From: Macrotis lagotis
Taxonomy: Eukaryota; Chordata; Mammalia; Peramelemorphia; Peramelidae
Direction of reading: 5' to 3'
Assembly (NCBI RefSeq): GCF_037893015.1
Contig: NC_133666.1
Span: 561,730,541-561,794,540 of the forward strand
DNA length: 64,000 bases
Part shown: piece after piece, positions 11,667 through 24,250 of the stretch
Layout: every line of letters begins with the position of its first letter
How positions within the stretch are numbered: position 1 is the first letter of the stretch
Notes under the pieces: model-generated
Told to the model about the DNA's origin: nothing
Seen by the model: only the letters and a program-made list of their open reading frames with translations
Database searches by the model: none
Made by a program: the position numbers and the translations under genes

Positions 11667-11697
<31 letters not shown>

Positions 11698-11830
11698 GGA
11701 CATTTCACAAAATGGAGACTTCCAATTCTTCCTGATGAAAAGACAGAGCTAAATAGAAAATCTGGACATCAAACAGGAGACTGAAGAGAAACTTAAAAAG
11801 TTTTTAAAAAAGGAAAGAAAAATAAACTGC
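10666..11830 (+). pseudogene. L1 ORF1 (RNA-binding chaperone), broken
   Basis: L1 ORF1 protein is a trimeric coiled-coil RNA-binding protein. Here the basic N-terminus, the motif MNWSPTQKDFQEEIRKEFKN and the coiled coil are readable until a stop near 10971. The C-terminal domain is still recognisable at 11536-11665 (ITQDLAASTLRDQGAWNEI; RELGMQPRIYYL). The coiled coil has only one or two of the 14-residue GQ(I/M)QKEN units, fewer than other copies here. Confidence 0.85.
11667..11696 (+). repeat. Poly-G tract of 30 bases in L1 ORF1
   Basis: The homologous site in the other copies reads ccaggggaaaaagatgg (for example near 32591). Here the GGGG seed has become 30 G. Real slippage or an assembly artefact are both possible. 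Confidence 0.95.
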
Positions 11831-12294
11831 TATCCAATAAGATGAAATTGATTAAATCCCCACCTGAGAGAAAATGGGGGACAGTAAAGAAAGGTGAGGA
11901 TGGAGGAGATTGAATGGGGTTAATCACATTACATAAAGAGGTGCAAAGAACCTATTGCATTAGAAGTGAAAATTGAAGGAGGTAAAAACTGCCTGAATCT
12001 TATTCTCCTTTGATTAGGCCTAAAGTTAACATACAGACACTCAGTTAAATTGAGAAACTTATCTTACCTTTCAAATATTAAAAGGGGAAAGGAGGAGGCA
12101 GGGTGGAAAAGAGGAGTTAACAGAAGGGAGAAGAGGCAAAGGGAAAGGTGAAAGAAAGGGGAGGGTGGTTGGATACAAGGGGGCAAACACACTGAAGGTG
12201 GTTATGTTCAGAAAGAAAATACTGGGGAATATACAGCAAAAATTGGGGAAAATAGAAACAGAGGAAAGATAGTATGGATCGCAATAAAATGTTA

Positions 12295-15200
12295 GTACTT
12301 ATAACTTTAATTGTGAATGGCATAAACTCTCCCATAAAACATAAGTGCATAGTTGACTGGATTAAAAACCATAATCCTACAATATGGTGTTTACAAGAAA
12401 CTCATTTGAAGCAGGGATATACATAGAGCATAAAGGTAAAAGGTTGGAGAAAAAATATATTTTGCTTCAGCTGAAGTGAAAAAAGCAGGGTTATCAATCC
12501 TTATCTCAGACAAATGAGCTGCAAAAATAGATCTCATTAAAAGTGATAAGGAAGGAAACTATATCCTCTTAAAAGGTACCATAGACAATGAAGCAATTTC
12601 AATACGAAATATGTATGCACCAAGTGGCATTGCATCCAAATTCTTAGAGGAGAACTTTAAAGAGTTACAGGAAGGCATAGACAGTAAAGCTCTACTGGTG
12701 GGAGACCTCAAACTACCAATCCCAGATTTAGATATAAATATAACCCTAAGATAAACAACAAGGAAGTTAGGTAAATAGATTGTTAGAAAACCTAGACATG
12801 ATAGACCTATAGAGAAAGTGAAATGGGGATAGAAAGGAATATACTTTTTTTCCTGCAGTACATGGCACTTACACAAAAAGTGACCATGTACTAGACCATA
12901 AAAAAACATAATCAAATGCAGAAAGGCAAAAAATAGGGAATACTTCCTTCTCATATCATAATGCAATAAAAATCACACACAATAATGGTCCAGGGAGAGA
13001 TAGACATAAAAGTAATTGGAAACCAAATAACATAATTTTGAAGAATGAGTGCATCAAAATACAAATTATAGGAAGAATTAATGATTCCATTCTAGATAAT
13101 GACAATAAAGAGAGAACAAACCAAAACTTATGGGATGCAGCCAAGGCAGTTGTCAGGTGATATGTTATATCTTTAAATGCTTACATTAATAATTTGAAGA
13201 AAAAGGAAATAAATGAATTAAATATGCAACTAAAAAATGGAGAAAGGACAAATTAAAAACACCTAATTTAATGCCAAATTAGAAAGCAATAAAACTAATT
13301 AACTAATAAATAAAACCAAGACTTGGTTTTATGAAAAAAAAGAAATAATTGATAAACCACTGGTTAATTAGATTAAAGACAGAAAGTAGAAAACCAAATT
13401 GTTAGTATCATAAATGAAAAAGGTGAACTCAACACCAATAAGGAGGAAATTAAAATAATAATTGGGAATAATTTTGCCCAACTGTATGCCAAGAAATTTG
13501 ATAATCTAAGTGAAATGGATGAACGTTTACAAAAAACACATGTTGTCCAGTTTAAATGAAGAGGAAGTTAAACACCTAAATAACTCTATCTCAGAAAAAG
13601 AAATTCAAAAAGCCATTATTGAACTCCCAAAGGAAAAATCTCCAGGGCCAGATGGATTCACAAATGAATTCTATCAAACTTTTAAGGAACAATTGGTTCC
13701 AATTTTATATTACCTATTTGGCAAAATAGGTGAAGACAGCACTTTGCCTACTCTTTCTATGACACCAATATGATGCTGAGAACTAAACCAAGAAGAGTCA
13801 AAACAGAGAAAGAAAATAATAAACCTATCTCCCTAATGAATATAGATGCGAAAATCTAAAATAAAATCTTAACAAAGCAATTATAGCAAGTTATCACCGG
13901 GATAATACATTATGAACAAGTAGGATTTATCCCAGGAATGTAGTGTTGGTTCAATATTAAGAAAACTGTATAATTAACTATATCAATAACACAACTATCA
14001 GAAATCATATGATTATATCAATAGATGCTGAAAAATCTTTTTACAAAATACAACACCCATTCCTACTAAAAACACTACAGAGCATAGTAATAAATGGATT
14101 GTTCCTTAGAATAATAAGCAATATCTATCTGAAACCATCACAAGCATTATAGGCAATGGGGATAAGCTAGAGACTTTCCCAATAAGATCAGGGGTGAAAC
14201 CAGAATTCCCACTATCACCATTACTATTCAATGTTGTAGTAGATATGTTAGCTTCAACAATAAGAGAAGAAAAATAAATTAAAGGAATTAGAATTGGAAA
14301 GGAAGAAAGAAAACTCATTCATTGCAGATAACATGATGGTATCCCTAGAGAGTCCTAAAAGATCTTCTAAAATATTCTAGAAATAATTAGCAACTTTAGC
14401 AAAGTAGCAGGATATAAAATAAACCCTCATAAATACTCAATATTTCTCTATGTGACTAGCAGGATGCAGCAGAAAGAACTAGAAAGAGAAATCCCATTGA
14501 AAGTTACTTCAGGGGTGGCATAGTGGCATAGTGGATAAAGCACCGGCCTTGAAGTCAGGAGTAGCTGGGTTCAAATCCAGTCTCAAACATTTAATAAATA
14601 CCTAGCTGTGTGGCCTTGGGCAAGCCACTTAACCACATACCTGGGACTCTATGTGCCAAGGAAGACTCAAAAAGTTTTTGAAAATAATTACAAAACCCTT
14701 CTCACAGAAATAAAATCAGATTTAAATAACTGGGAAAATATCAACTGCTCATGGATAGGTAGAGCTAACATAATAAAAATGACAATTCTACCAAAATTGA
14801 ACTACTTATTTAGTGCTCTACCAATCAAAATTCCCCCAAAATTACTTTAATGATTTAGAAAAAAAATTGTAAGTAAATACATATGGGTAAATTACAGGTT
14901 GAGAATTTCCAGGGATTTAATAAATAAAAGTGCAAAGGAAGCTGGCTTAGTCCTACCAGATCTAAAATTATGTTATAAAGCCTTTGATTACATTAAATTA
15001 AAAAGTTTTTTCACAAACAAAATCACTGTAACCAAGATCAAAGAAAGGTAGTAAATTGTGAAGCAATGTTTGCAGCTAGTACTTCTCACAAAGGACTCAT
15101 TTCTAAACTATACAAAGAACTGAGTCAAATTTTCAAAAAAACAAGCCATTCCCCAATTGACATATGGTCAGAGGATATGCAAAGGCAATTTACAGCTGAG

Positions 15201-15780
15201 GAAATCAAAGCAATCCATAGCCATGTGAAAAATCGCTCCAAATCGTGACTTATTAAAGAAATGCAAATTAAAGCACCTCTGAGGTATGACCTCATACCTC
15301 TCAGACTGGCCAATATGACCAGAAAGGACAATGATCAATGTTGGAAGGGATGTGGGAAATTTGGGACATTGATACGTTGTTTGTGGAGCTATGAACTCAT
15401 CTAATTTTTCTGGAGAGCAATTTGGCATTATAAACCAAGGTCGATAAAAATGTACATACCCTTTGATTTAGCAATAGCACTATTGGGTCTATACCCTGAA
15501 GAGATTTTGAAAAATGGTAAAAACATCACATGTACAAAAATATTCATAGCCGCCCTGTTTGTGGTAGCAAAGAAGTTGAAATTAAGTGAATGTCCATCAA
15601 TTGGAGAATGGCTTAACAAACTGTGATATATGTATGTCATAGAACACTATAGTTCTATTAGAAACCAGGAGGGATGGGAATTCAGGGAAGCCTGGAAGAA
15701 TTTGCATGAACTGATGCTGAGCAAGATGAGAAGAACCAGAAGAACATTGTACACCTTAACAGTAACATGGGGGTGATGAT
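12295..15780 (+). pseudogene. L1 ORF2 (endonuclease-reverse transcriptase), broken
   Basis: ORF2 encodes the nicking endonuclease and reverse transcriptase of L1. The start matches the tlNVNGINSPLKHK-type N-terminus in a broken frame. The pre-RT region at 13510-13773 includes [20 protein letters not shown]. The C-terminal region is at 14700-15780. Stops and frameshifts occur throughout and a SINE splits it at 14508-14632. Confidence 0.85.
14508..14632 (+). mobile_element. Marsupial tRNA-derived SINE
   Basis: The copy reads from ggggtggcatagtgg through gttcaaatccag to caagccacttaacc. Its A-rich tail is missing. It is inserted in ORF2 of the plus-strand L1. Confidence 0.9.
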
Positions 15781-16140
15781 AAACCTTAATGGACTTGCTC
15801 ATTCCATTAATGCAACAATCAGGCACAATTTGGGGGTATCTGTGATGGAGAATACCATCTGTATATATAGAATGAATTGTGCAGTTTGAACAAAGAACAA
15901 AGACTATTACCTTTAATGTAAAAAAAAAGTCATCCATCTATGTAATTTTGCTACATTTTATAATTTATTTTTCTTCTTTATGGATATAATTTCTCTCGCA
16001 TCACATTCAACTGAGATCAATGTATACCAGGGAAACAATGTTAAAGACTAACAGATTGTCTTCTATTGTGGGTCGGCAGAGGGAAGCAAGATAAGGGGGA
16101 TAATTGTAAAATTCAAAATATATAAAATCTTTCTTTTATA

Positions 16141-17310
16141 AGCAAAAAATATGCAGGAATGGGAATTTTAAACTTTTTAATATCCTAAACAACTAAGTAG
16201 ATGAATGTTTAGTCTTACCATCTACCCGTTACCAGTTATATATTACTTTATAAAATACTATCCTTTAATGTCTCATAATAATGTGGGGATGATTAGGCAA
16301 AGATGTAAAGATTTGTGTAAACAATATAATCTTGTTATTTAATGAAGTTAATATCATAAAAAAATCTTCTGTTATATTTAAGGAAAAGAATTTCATCCCA
16401 GTTTCTGAAAAAAAAATAATGTTAAATAAGCCTAAAAAAAGAGAAAGGATTACACAAGATTTGGCAGCTTCAACATTAAGGACTTTTAGTATTTGGAATA
16501 AGATATGCCAGAAAGCAAAAGAGCTTGGATTACAACGGAGAAACAATTTAGCAAACTGAATATCCCCTTTCAGGGGAAAAGATGGATATTCAATGAAACA
16601 GGGGACTTCCAAACTTTCCTGTTGTAATGACCAGAACTGAACAAAAATGGTATAATTAATGTGTGGAAAAGGAATGTTCTGGGACAAAGGGAAAGGAGTG
16701 ATAACATGGGCAAAGATTCTTCATGTGCAAGAGGCAAGAAAAAACTTTTGCAATGCAGTGAAAGAGAGGAAGGTGAGGGGGAATGAGTGAGCCTTCATTC
16801 TCATCAGAAATGACTCAGAGAGGAAATAGCATACACAATTTACAGGGTATAGAAATCTATCTTACCCTAGAGAAAAAGGAGAGCGAAGGAATGGAGAAAG
16901 GGGATGGGGAAGGTCAGGGGGAGGTGTAGGTGATAGGAGAGAGGAAAGATGGTAGGTGAGGTTAGTCAGTTACAACACACTTCTGAGAAGGGACAGGGTG
17001 AAAGGAGAGAGAGAATAGAATAAAGGGGAGTGGGGAGGAACAGAATGGAGGGAAGTACAGTTAACAATAACAACTGTGAGAAAAATATTGAAGCAAATTT
17101 TCTTAAGAACTTCTCTTAAAGACTGCAACCCAGGCCAGAGACAGAGCTGATAGTTATCTGAATATAGATGGAAGTACATGTTTTTTTTCCTCTCACTTCA
17201 TTTCTCTGGAGGTATCTCTATCATTTGGGGGGGGGGGGGGTGTTTGCTTGCATAACAAAATCATTGTAGTAATGTGAAAATAAATAAAATTTTTAAAAAA
17301 AGAAATAAAC
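16141..17310 (+). mobile_element. Old L1 remnant, ORF1 end and spacer
   Basis: At 16332-16559 a frame keeps the ORF1 C-terminal signature (RITQDLAASTLRTFSIWN; AKELGLQRRNN). The purine-rich ORF1-ORF2 spacer follows and the element ends in an A-rich stretch near 17300. A 14-G run lies at 17227-17240. The first 290 bases are only tentatively included. Confidence 0.6.
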
Positions 17311-17431
17311 CACAAAAAACACAAAAAACCCAAAGAGAGTTAAGAAAGATATACTATTCTGTGAAATAAATCTTAATTAAGGAGCTATTTTTCATGCAAT
17401 TTGAGAAGAATATTTCAGAAAGAAAAATAGA

Positions 17432-17478
17432 GGAAGAAAGAAAGAAAGACAGGAATGAAGAAAGGAAGGAAGGAAAGA
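17432..17478. repeat. GAAA/GGAA-rich simple repeat
   Basis: This is an imperfect purine tetranucleotide tract with no coding content. Confidence 0.85.
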
Positions 17479-17584
17479 AATGGAAAATGACAGAGTAGTT
17501 TCATTAGCCTCTATTCCAAGGCATTCCTAAATGGTCCTCCTGTGTAGGAAGTAAGTTCACTGTGAGTTTATATTAAACTAAATT

Positions 17585-20502
17585 TTATGGGTTTTTTTAG
17601 AAAGATGGTATTTATTTTGAGTTTTACAATTTTTCACCCATTCTTGCTTCCCTCCCCCCCACCCTCCACAGAAGGCAGTTTGTTAGTCTTCACATTGTTT
17701 CCATGGAATACATTGATCTCAGTTGAATGTGATGAGAGAGAAGTCATATAATTAAGGAAGAAAAATAAAGTATAAGGGATAGCAAAATTATATTATAAGA
17801 TAACTGATATTTTCTAAATTCAAGATAGTCTTTGGTCTTCATTCAAAATCCACGATTCTTTCTCTGGATACAGAGGGTATTCTCCATTGCAGATAGCCCA
17901 AAATTGTCCCTGGATGTTGCACTGATGGAATGAGCAAGTCCATCAAGTTTGATCATTACCCCAATGTTGCTGTTAGGGTGTGCAATGTTTTTTCTGGTTC
18001 TGCTCATTTCACTCACCATCAGTCCATGCAAATCCTTCCAGGCTTCCCTGAATACCCATTCCTCCTGGTTTCTGATAGAACAATAGTGTTACATGACATA
18101 CATATACCATGTTAAGCCATTCCCCAGTTGAAGGTTCACTTAATTTCCAGTTCTTTGCCACCACAAACAGGGTTGCTATGAATAATTTTGTACAAGTCAT
18201 GTTTTTACTGTTTTTTATATAATCTCTTCAGAGTATAGATCCAGGAGTGCTATTGTTGGATCAAAGTGTATGCACATTTTTGTTGCCCTTTGATCATAAT
18301 TCCAAATTGCCCTACAGAAAGGTTGGATGAGTTCACAGCTCCGCCAACAATGTATTAGTGTCCCAGATTTCCCACATCCCTTCCAAGATTGTTCATTGTC
18401 CTTTCTGGTCATATTGGCTAGTCTGAGAGGTGTGAGGTAGTATCTCATAGATGCTTTAATTTGCATTTCTATAATAAGTAATGGTTTAGAGCAGTTTTTC
18501 ATATGACTATGGATCACTTTGATTTCCTCATCTGTAAATTGTTTTTGCATATCCTTTGACCATTTGTCAATTAAAGAATGGCTTTTTTTTTGAAAAATTT
18601 GATTCAGTTCTCTATATGTTTTAGAAATGAGTCCATTGTAAGAAATATTAGTTGTAAAAATTGTTTCCCAACTTACTACATTTCTTTTGATCTTGGTTAC
18701 AGTGGTTTTATCTGTGCAAAAGCTTTTTAATTTTATATACTCAAAATTATCTAGTTTGTTTTGAATGATGTTCTCCATCTATTCCTTTGTCATAAACTGC
18801 TTCCCTTTCCATGGATCTGACAGGTAAACTACTCTTTGATCTTCTAGCTTGCTTATATTATTGTTTTTTAATGTCTAAATCCTGTATCCATTTTGATCTT
18901 ATCTTGGTATAGGGTATGAGGTATACTAACTTCCAATTTTCTCAATAGTTTTTTATCGAAGAGAGAGTTTTTATCCCCAAAGTTGGACTCATTGATTTTA
19001 TCAAACAGCAGATTACTATAATCATTTCTTGCTATTGTACCCAGTCTATTCCATTGATTCACCCCTCTATTTCTTAGCCAATACCAGACAGTTTTGATGA
19101 CTGAAACTTTATAATATAATTTCAGATCTGGTAGGGCTAAGCCACCTTCTTTTGCACTTTACACTTTTTTCATTAAATTCCTGAAAATTCTCAACTTTTT
19201 GTTTATCCATATGAATTTTGCCATCTGGTTCCATGATATCAGGGCCATTTTCCTTCACCAAATCCTGTAGTAATAAGTCCAGGCTTTTTTTTCTCTCTTC
19301 AATGTTTTAAGTAAGGCCTATAATTCTCAGGTTCTTTCTTGATCTGTTCTCAAGATCAGTGGTTTTGCTGATGAGGTATTTTACATTTTCTTCTATTTTT
19401 TTTCAATCTTTTGGTTTTGTTTAAAAGAATCTTGTTGTGTCATGAAGTCATTAATTTCCACAGATTCCATTCTTTTTTATAGAGAAGAATTTTCTTCATT
19501 TAACTTTTGAAACTCCTTTTCTAATAAGTCAATTCTATTTTTGAAGTTTTCCATTTCCCCAATGATTTGAGGCAATTGTTTTCTTTTTGTATTTGTCTAA
19601 TTGCATTTTCCTGTGTTCTGTTTTCTTTTTGTAATGTGTTTATTTTCTCTTGAGTTGCTTTTCCCTTCTTTTCCAATTGCTTTTTAAACTCCTTCCTTAT
19701 TTCTTTAAGGAAGTCTTTCTGGGCTAGAGACCAATTCATATTCTCCTCAGTAGTGCTAGATCTCTCTGGGTAAGAATCTGGGTCTTATTATTTCTCTATG
19801 GGCCCCTCTTTGTGCTGGTTTTTCTTCATTTTTCTATGATCTTGTGTTGGGAGGTAGCTGGCTCTCAGAGGTTTACTTTTGAAGATCCTAGAGGATTTAT
19901 TCACTTGGCTTAGTAATTTCAAGGCCCAGCAAGTAGGGAGTGCTAGTTGCCTTTTCTGGAGTGATTGAAGCCCTGTCCTAATCCTTGAGGGAGGGAGGAG
20001 GGGCAGCAGGGTCTGAGTTGACTTTGAATAGTAGGCGGGAAGCCAATCTATCTTTCAGCTGAGTGGGCTACTTAGTCCACACCTGTGCTTGAGGGGATAG
20101 GGGATATGGTGGGGCAGCTACCCTTTGTTCCTTGAAGACTACTCCAAAAGTAGGTCCCCTACCCCTGTGGAAAGACTTTGTGGCTAAAGTTGATTCTCCA
20201 CCTGCCTCTAACCAAAGTCTTTGAGGCTAATGCCTCTCACCAAGGTCTCTGAAGCTAACCCAGGTCCTTTGGCTTCCTGCTGCCCCCCCCACCATTGCTG
20301 TCTCTGCACTGATCCTCAAGTCTCCTCTCCCAGTTCACTCATGGTCCCCTGAGACTGACCTTGTTGGAAGGTGTTCTTCTCCTACCTTCTTTTTTTTGGG
20401 TTTTGTTGATCAATTTTCTGTTAAGAGGTTTCTTTCATATTATTTTTGAGGGGATTGAGGGTGTGCTTAATGCAATACCTATCTTCTCTCTGCCATCCTG
20501 GC
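17585..20502 (-). mobile_element. L1 copy with large internal deletion, minus strand
   Basis: Reading down from 20502, the element starts with an L1 5' end (gccaggatggcagagagaag), a 5' UTR and ORF1 (coiled coil at 19521-19739, MNWSLAQKDFLKEIRKEF). Near 19216 it jumps straight from ORF1 coding sequence into the ORF2 C-terminal third, then runs to the 3' UTR at 17585. Endonuclease, reverse transcriptase and the spacer are all missing. The junction shares only about 4 bases (aaat) between the two sides, with no splice-site consensus. Confidence 0.8.
18215..18778 (-). pseudogene. L1 ORF2 C-terminal fragment (187 codons)
   Basis: The frame holds ORF2 C-terminal motifs (KLKSFCTDKTTVTKIKRN, RYYLTPLRLANMTRK, CWRSCELIQPFCRAIWNY, DPTIALLDLY). 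It belongs to the internally deleted L1 and cannot produce a working ORF2 protein. Confidence 0.85.
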
Positions 20503-22310
20503 CTGAGCTTTGCTTGTGTTTTAAGGGAGAGTTTATCCCATTCACATTCAAAGTTATAATTACTAACTTTTTATTGCTATCTTCCTTCTTTTTTTCCCAC
20601 TTTTTCCCCCTTATCCATATTCCCCCAGTGTTTTGCTTCTGAATACCATCACCTTCAGTGTGTTTGTCCTCCTATGTCAACCCCCTCCCCTTTCTTTCCT
20701 CTTTCCCTTTTTTCCCCTTCTTCCATTCCTTCTGTTAGTTCCCCTTTTTCTCCCTCTCCTGGACCACCCTCCCCTTTTCCTGTTTTAATGCTTGAAAGGT
20801 AAGATAAGTTTGTTAATTTAACTGAATGTGCCTAAGTTAACTTTAAGCCAAGTCTGATGAGATGAATATTCAGGTGGTTCTCATGCCCTCCCTTCTTCCC
20901 CTCTATTACCCTCTATTTATTCCCCTCTATTTGTACCTCTTGATGTGATGAGATTTACTCCATTCAGTCTCCTCCATCCTTCCATCTCCTTACTTCCCCC
21001 CCCCTTTTAAAGGAGGTATTGTTTTTAAATCATTCTGAACCACAAAAAAGTTATGAGTTTCCATCACTTCTGGCTAAGTACATTTTCTCTATTAGAGTTA
21101 AAATTCTCAAGAGTTATGAGACTTTCTCCCAAGTGGGTTTATAGACAGTTTCATCTTATTGGATAGCAGTTTTTTCTTTACCCTTTTTTTTTTTACCTTT
21201 TAATGTGTCTCTTGAGCCTCCTGTTTGATATCCAAATTTTCTATTTTGCTCTGGTCTTTTCATCAGGAAATATTGGAAGTCTCCCATTTCATTAAATGAC
21301 CATCTTTTTCCCTGGAAGAGAAGGCTTAGCTTTGCAGGATAGTGTATTCTTCACTGCATTCCAAGTGTCCTTGCTCTTCAGACTATCTCATTTCAGACCC
21401 TGTGATCCTTTCATGTTCATGTGACCAGGTCCTGTGTGATCCTTACTATGGCTCCTTGGTATTTACTTTTTTTTTTTCTTTCTGACTGCTTGCAGGATTT
21501 TTTCTTTTATCTGATAGTTCTGGAATTTGGCCACAACATTCCTTGGTGTTTTCATTTTAAGGTCTTTTTCCAGATGGGATTGATGTATTGTTTCAATAAC
21601 TGTTTTGCCCTCTAGTTCTGTAATATCAGGGCAATTTTTCCATCACTAAATCCTGTAATATTAAGTCCAGGATTTTTTTCTCTTCAATGTTTTTAGGAAG
21701 GCCTATATTTCTCAGGTTGTTCTTTCTTGATCTGTTCTCATGGTCAGTGGTTTTGCTGATGAGGTATTTTACATTTTCTTCTATTTTTTCAATTTTTTAG
21801 TTTTGTTTAACAAAATCTTGCTGTCTTATGAAGTCATTAGTTTCCATCAATTCCATTTTTTTTAGAGAAGAATTTTCTTCATTTATCTTTTGCACCTCCT
21901 TTTTCAAGAGGTCTGTTCTATTTTTGAAGATGTTTTCCATTTTTCCCCAAGTATAATTTTGAGAGAATCATTTTCTTTTTTGCATTTGCCCAATTGATTA
22001 TCTGAGAGAGTTAGTTTCATTTTGTATTTGTCCAATTGTATTTTCCAAGGATTTGTTTTCTTGCTGCAAGGTGTTAATTCTCTCTTGAGTTTCTTTTCCC
22101 AATTTTTCGAATGGATTTTTAATCTCCTTCCTGATTTCTTCAAGGAAGTCTTTCTGGGCTGGAGACCAATTCATATTCTCCTGAGAAGTTCTACATCTCT
22201 CTGGGTTAGAATCTATTGCTTCTAAGTATCCATGGACCACCCATTTTTCCCAGGCTTTTCTTTATATTTCTTTATATTTCTTTATATTTGTGTTGGAGGG
22301 GAAATTCTAT
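20503..22310 (-). mobile_element. L1 fragment, ORF1 to start of ORF2, minus strand
   Basis: Minus-strand order is ORF1 from about 22250 (coiled coil at 21904-22240, NMNWSPAQKDFLEEIRKE), the ORF1 C-terminal region near 21450-21650, a purine-rich spacer, and the very start of ORF2 at 20510-20600. The copy stops abruptly at 20503, where the next L1 begins. The missing 3' part is not found further along, so a deletion or recombination is more likely than simple nesting. Confidence 0.8.
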
Positions 22311-23194
22311 GTTCTTGAAAGAGATTTCTACTGCATTTGTAATTATATTTTAATTAGTGAACTTTTTTCTCTCACACCTCCCTTTTCACACTTAATAAAA
22401 AAGAGGAAAATAAGAAAAGCCTTGTCTCAGAAATAGACTCACTTAACACATTTTTCTCCCCTTAACACACTTTCTCCCCTTAAAGTGAACCAATTTTATG
22501 TTTTTTAAAATTTCCTCAATCATAGACCATCTACATTTCAATTTTTGTATGTTTCATATATTTGTGTGTGCACTAAAAAAAAGCAGATGGTATGAATACA
22601 TTTATAGAAACTAAGTGATAAAATAATCCATTAAGATTTCCTTATAGAGCAGATCATATTGTCTATCTAATGAAATTTGTAGCAATTGGTCATATATTGG
22701 CCATATGGAACATTATATAATTTACATGGTAAGATTTTTCTCATTAATAAATATATAAAAAAGTAAAACACTTATTCATACTGTGTAATGTAGCAGTTTA
22801 TTATATACTGTGTGAATTTTGTGATCAGGGAATCCCTTGTTGAGAGAATAGCATAATATTAATTACTGGCACCATCTGTGCTAAACAATAGGAAAACTAA
22901 TATTTTAATACAATGATTTCATGCATGTCAGTTATCTCCTACATTAAGCATTGCAGTTTGGGTGATGTGGTTTACCTGTCTATTAATTTAAATAACCGAT
23001 GTTCTTACAGAGGTTAAAATTGTGAATAAAAGAATTAAAACCCAATGTATTGAAACACTAATAAATGAGACATGAATATATATATATATATATGTATATA
23101 CATATATAAAACATATAGACAAGGAGAATAAATGTACACATGATTTTTTCCTTCTATCACTAATAAATGAGAGTGAAAGTATGCCTTATTGAAC
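22311..23194. other. Unassigned AT-rich DNA
   Basis: I see no gene and no confident repeat apart from a short (TA)n run at about 23076-23095. Confidence 0.5.
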
Positions 23195-23370
23195 ATAGAA
23201 TTGAACTTGTGAATCTTTAGACACTTACTAATCCTGTGATGCCTGGTAAGTCACTTATCCCTCAATTTCCATTCCCTCATCTATTAAATGTGGATAATGA
23301 TAGTACCTACTTCCCAGAGTTTTTTGTGAGTATCAAATGAGATTAAAATGGTTCTGTGTGCCCATTCTCC
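23195..23370 (+). mobile_element. Ancient MIR SINE, plus strand
   Basis: The MIR CORE and tail are recognisable: cacttactaatcctgtgatg ... aagtcacttatccctcaat ... ctcatctattaaatgtgg ... atgatagtacctac. It is heavily diverged, as expected for an ancient element. Confidence 0.75.
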
Positions 23371-23901
23371 TGAAATATAGCTTTTGTCTCTCAATATAAC
23401 AATTTGCACAGCATGAAAATGCAGATGTGAAGTTCTAGAGAACCAAGATGCAGACAAATGTTTCTAATCCTAAATACTATAATTGTTATAATGCTAATAG
23501 TTCTTATTCATACAGAGAAAAAAGAAAAGCTGTGTGGTTAGTCAATGAATCAGAAATTATCCTGTGGGTTCCATAATTTATTATTTAATATTGATAGTCA
23601 AACTGAACTACTTCTTGTTCTTCAAGTCACCTGCTTCTAAATATCCTCCACCTGCAGATGCCATCTGAGGACAATAATGGTTTATACATATGCCTAGTGC
23701 CCATTATATAAAATACATAGATAATGTCTCATGTAAAATCAATATAACTATATAATCTATTGAATGATTTACAAATAGTTTGTTTAAAGAGAAGAGTATA
23801 TAAAGACATGTACATATCTCTCTGATTTCCATCCTCTTCATTACTATCTTTTTCTGGTTGAGACAAAAAAGAAATACATGGAACTATGAGACATAAACCA
23901 A

Positions 23902-23904
<3 letters not shown>
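23371..23904. other. Unassigned DNA
   Basis: I recognise no gene or repeat in this stretch. Confidence 0.5.

Positions 23905-23951
<47 letters not shown>
23905..23951. repeat. (TG)n microsatellite
   Basis: An uninterrupted GT/TG run of about 23 units. Confidence 0.97.
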
Positions 23952-23952
<1 letters not shown>

Positions 23953-23959
23953 TAGACAG

Positions 23960-24250
23960 AAGGAGAAAAAATTTATTAAGTGCTTGTTATATGCAAGATT
24001 CTTTTTGTTTCTTTTTTATTTTTTTTCAAGGCAATAGAGTTAAATGACTTGTCCAGCGTCACACAGGTAATTATTAAGTGTTTGAGGTCAGATTTGTACT
24101 CACGTGCTCCTGGCTCCAGGGCCACACCTAGCTGCCCCTAAATGCCAGATTCTTGTCAAAATACTGGGAACACAAACTAGAAAGATATTTTCCCAAGAGA
24201 ACTTATATTTTAATGGGAGAAGACAGCAAACAGATAAATGGTGGGAAAGG
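23960..24250 (+). mobile_element. Ancient mammalian repeat (L3/CR1-like), split by a SINE
   Basis: Left part: tttattaagtgcttgttatatg. Right part: atactgggaacacaaactag ... aacttatattttaatggg. These match a common old mammalian repeat ending in tgtgccaggcactg / ggggatacaa / gagcttacattctaatgggg. The family name is uncertain. Confidence 0.5.
24004..24141 (-). mobile_element. Marsupial tRNA-derived SINE with 13-bp TSD
   Basis: Its reverse complement is the standard SINE, missing the segment between the A box region and ctggagtc. The flanks atgcaagattctt (23991-24003) and atgccagattctt (24142-24154) form a TSD with one mismatch, in the ancient repeat that it split. Confidence 0.88.

Larger units (their letters stand above)
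10078..16135 (+). mobile_element. Nearly full-length L1, plus strand, dead
   Basis: The order is 5' UTR (10078-10665, lacking about the first 65 bases), ORF1 (about 10666-11830), spacer with the purine-rich block (11830-12290), ORF2 (12295-15780) and 3' UTR ending ataaaatctttct near 16130. Both ORFs contain many stops and frameshifts. A SINE interrupts ORF2 at 14508-14632 and a 30-G tract lies at the end of ORF1. Confidence 0.85.
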
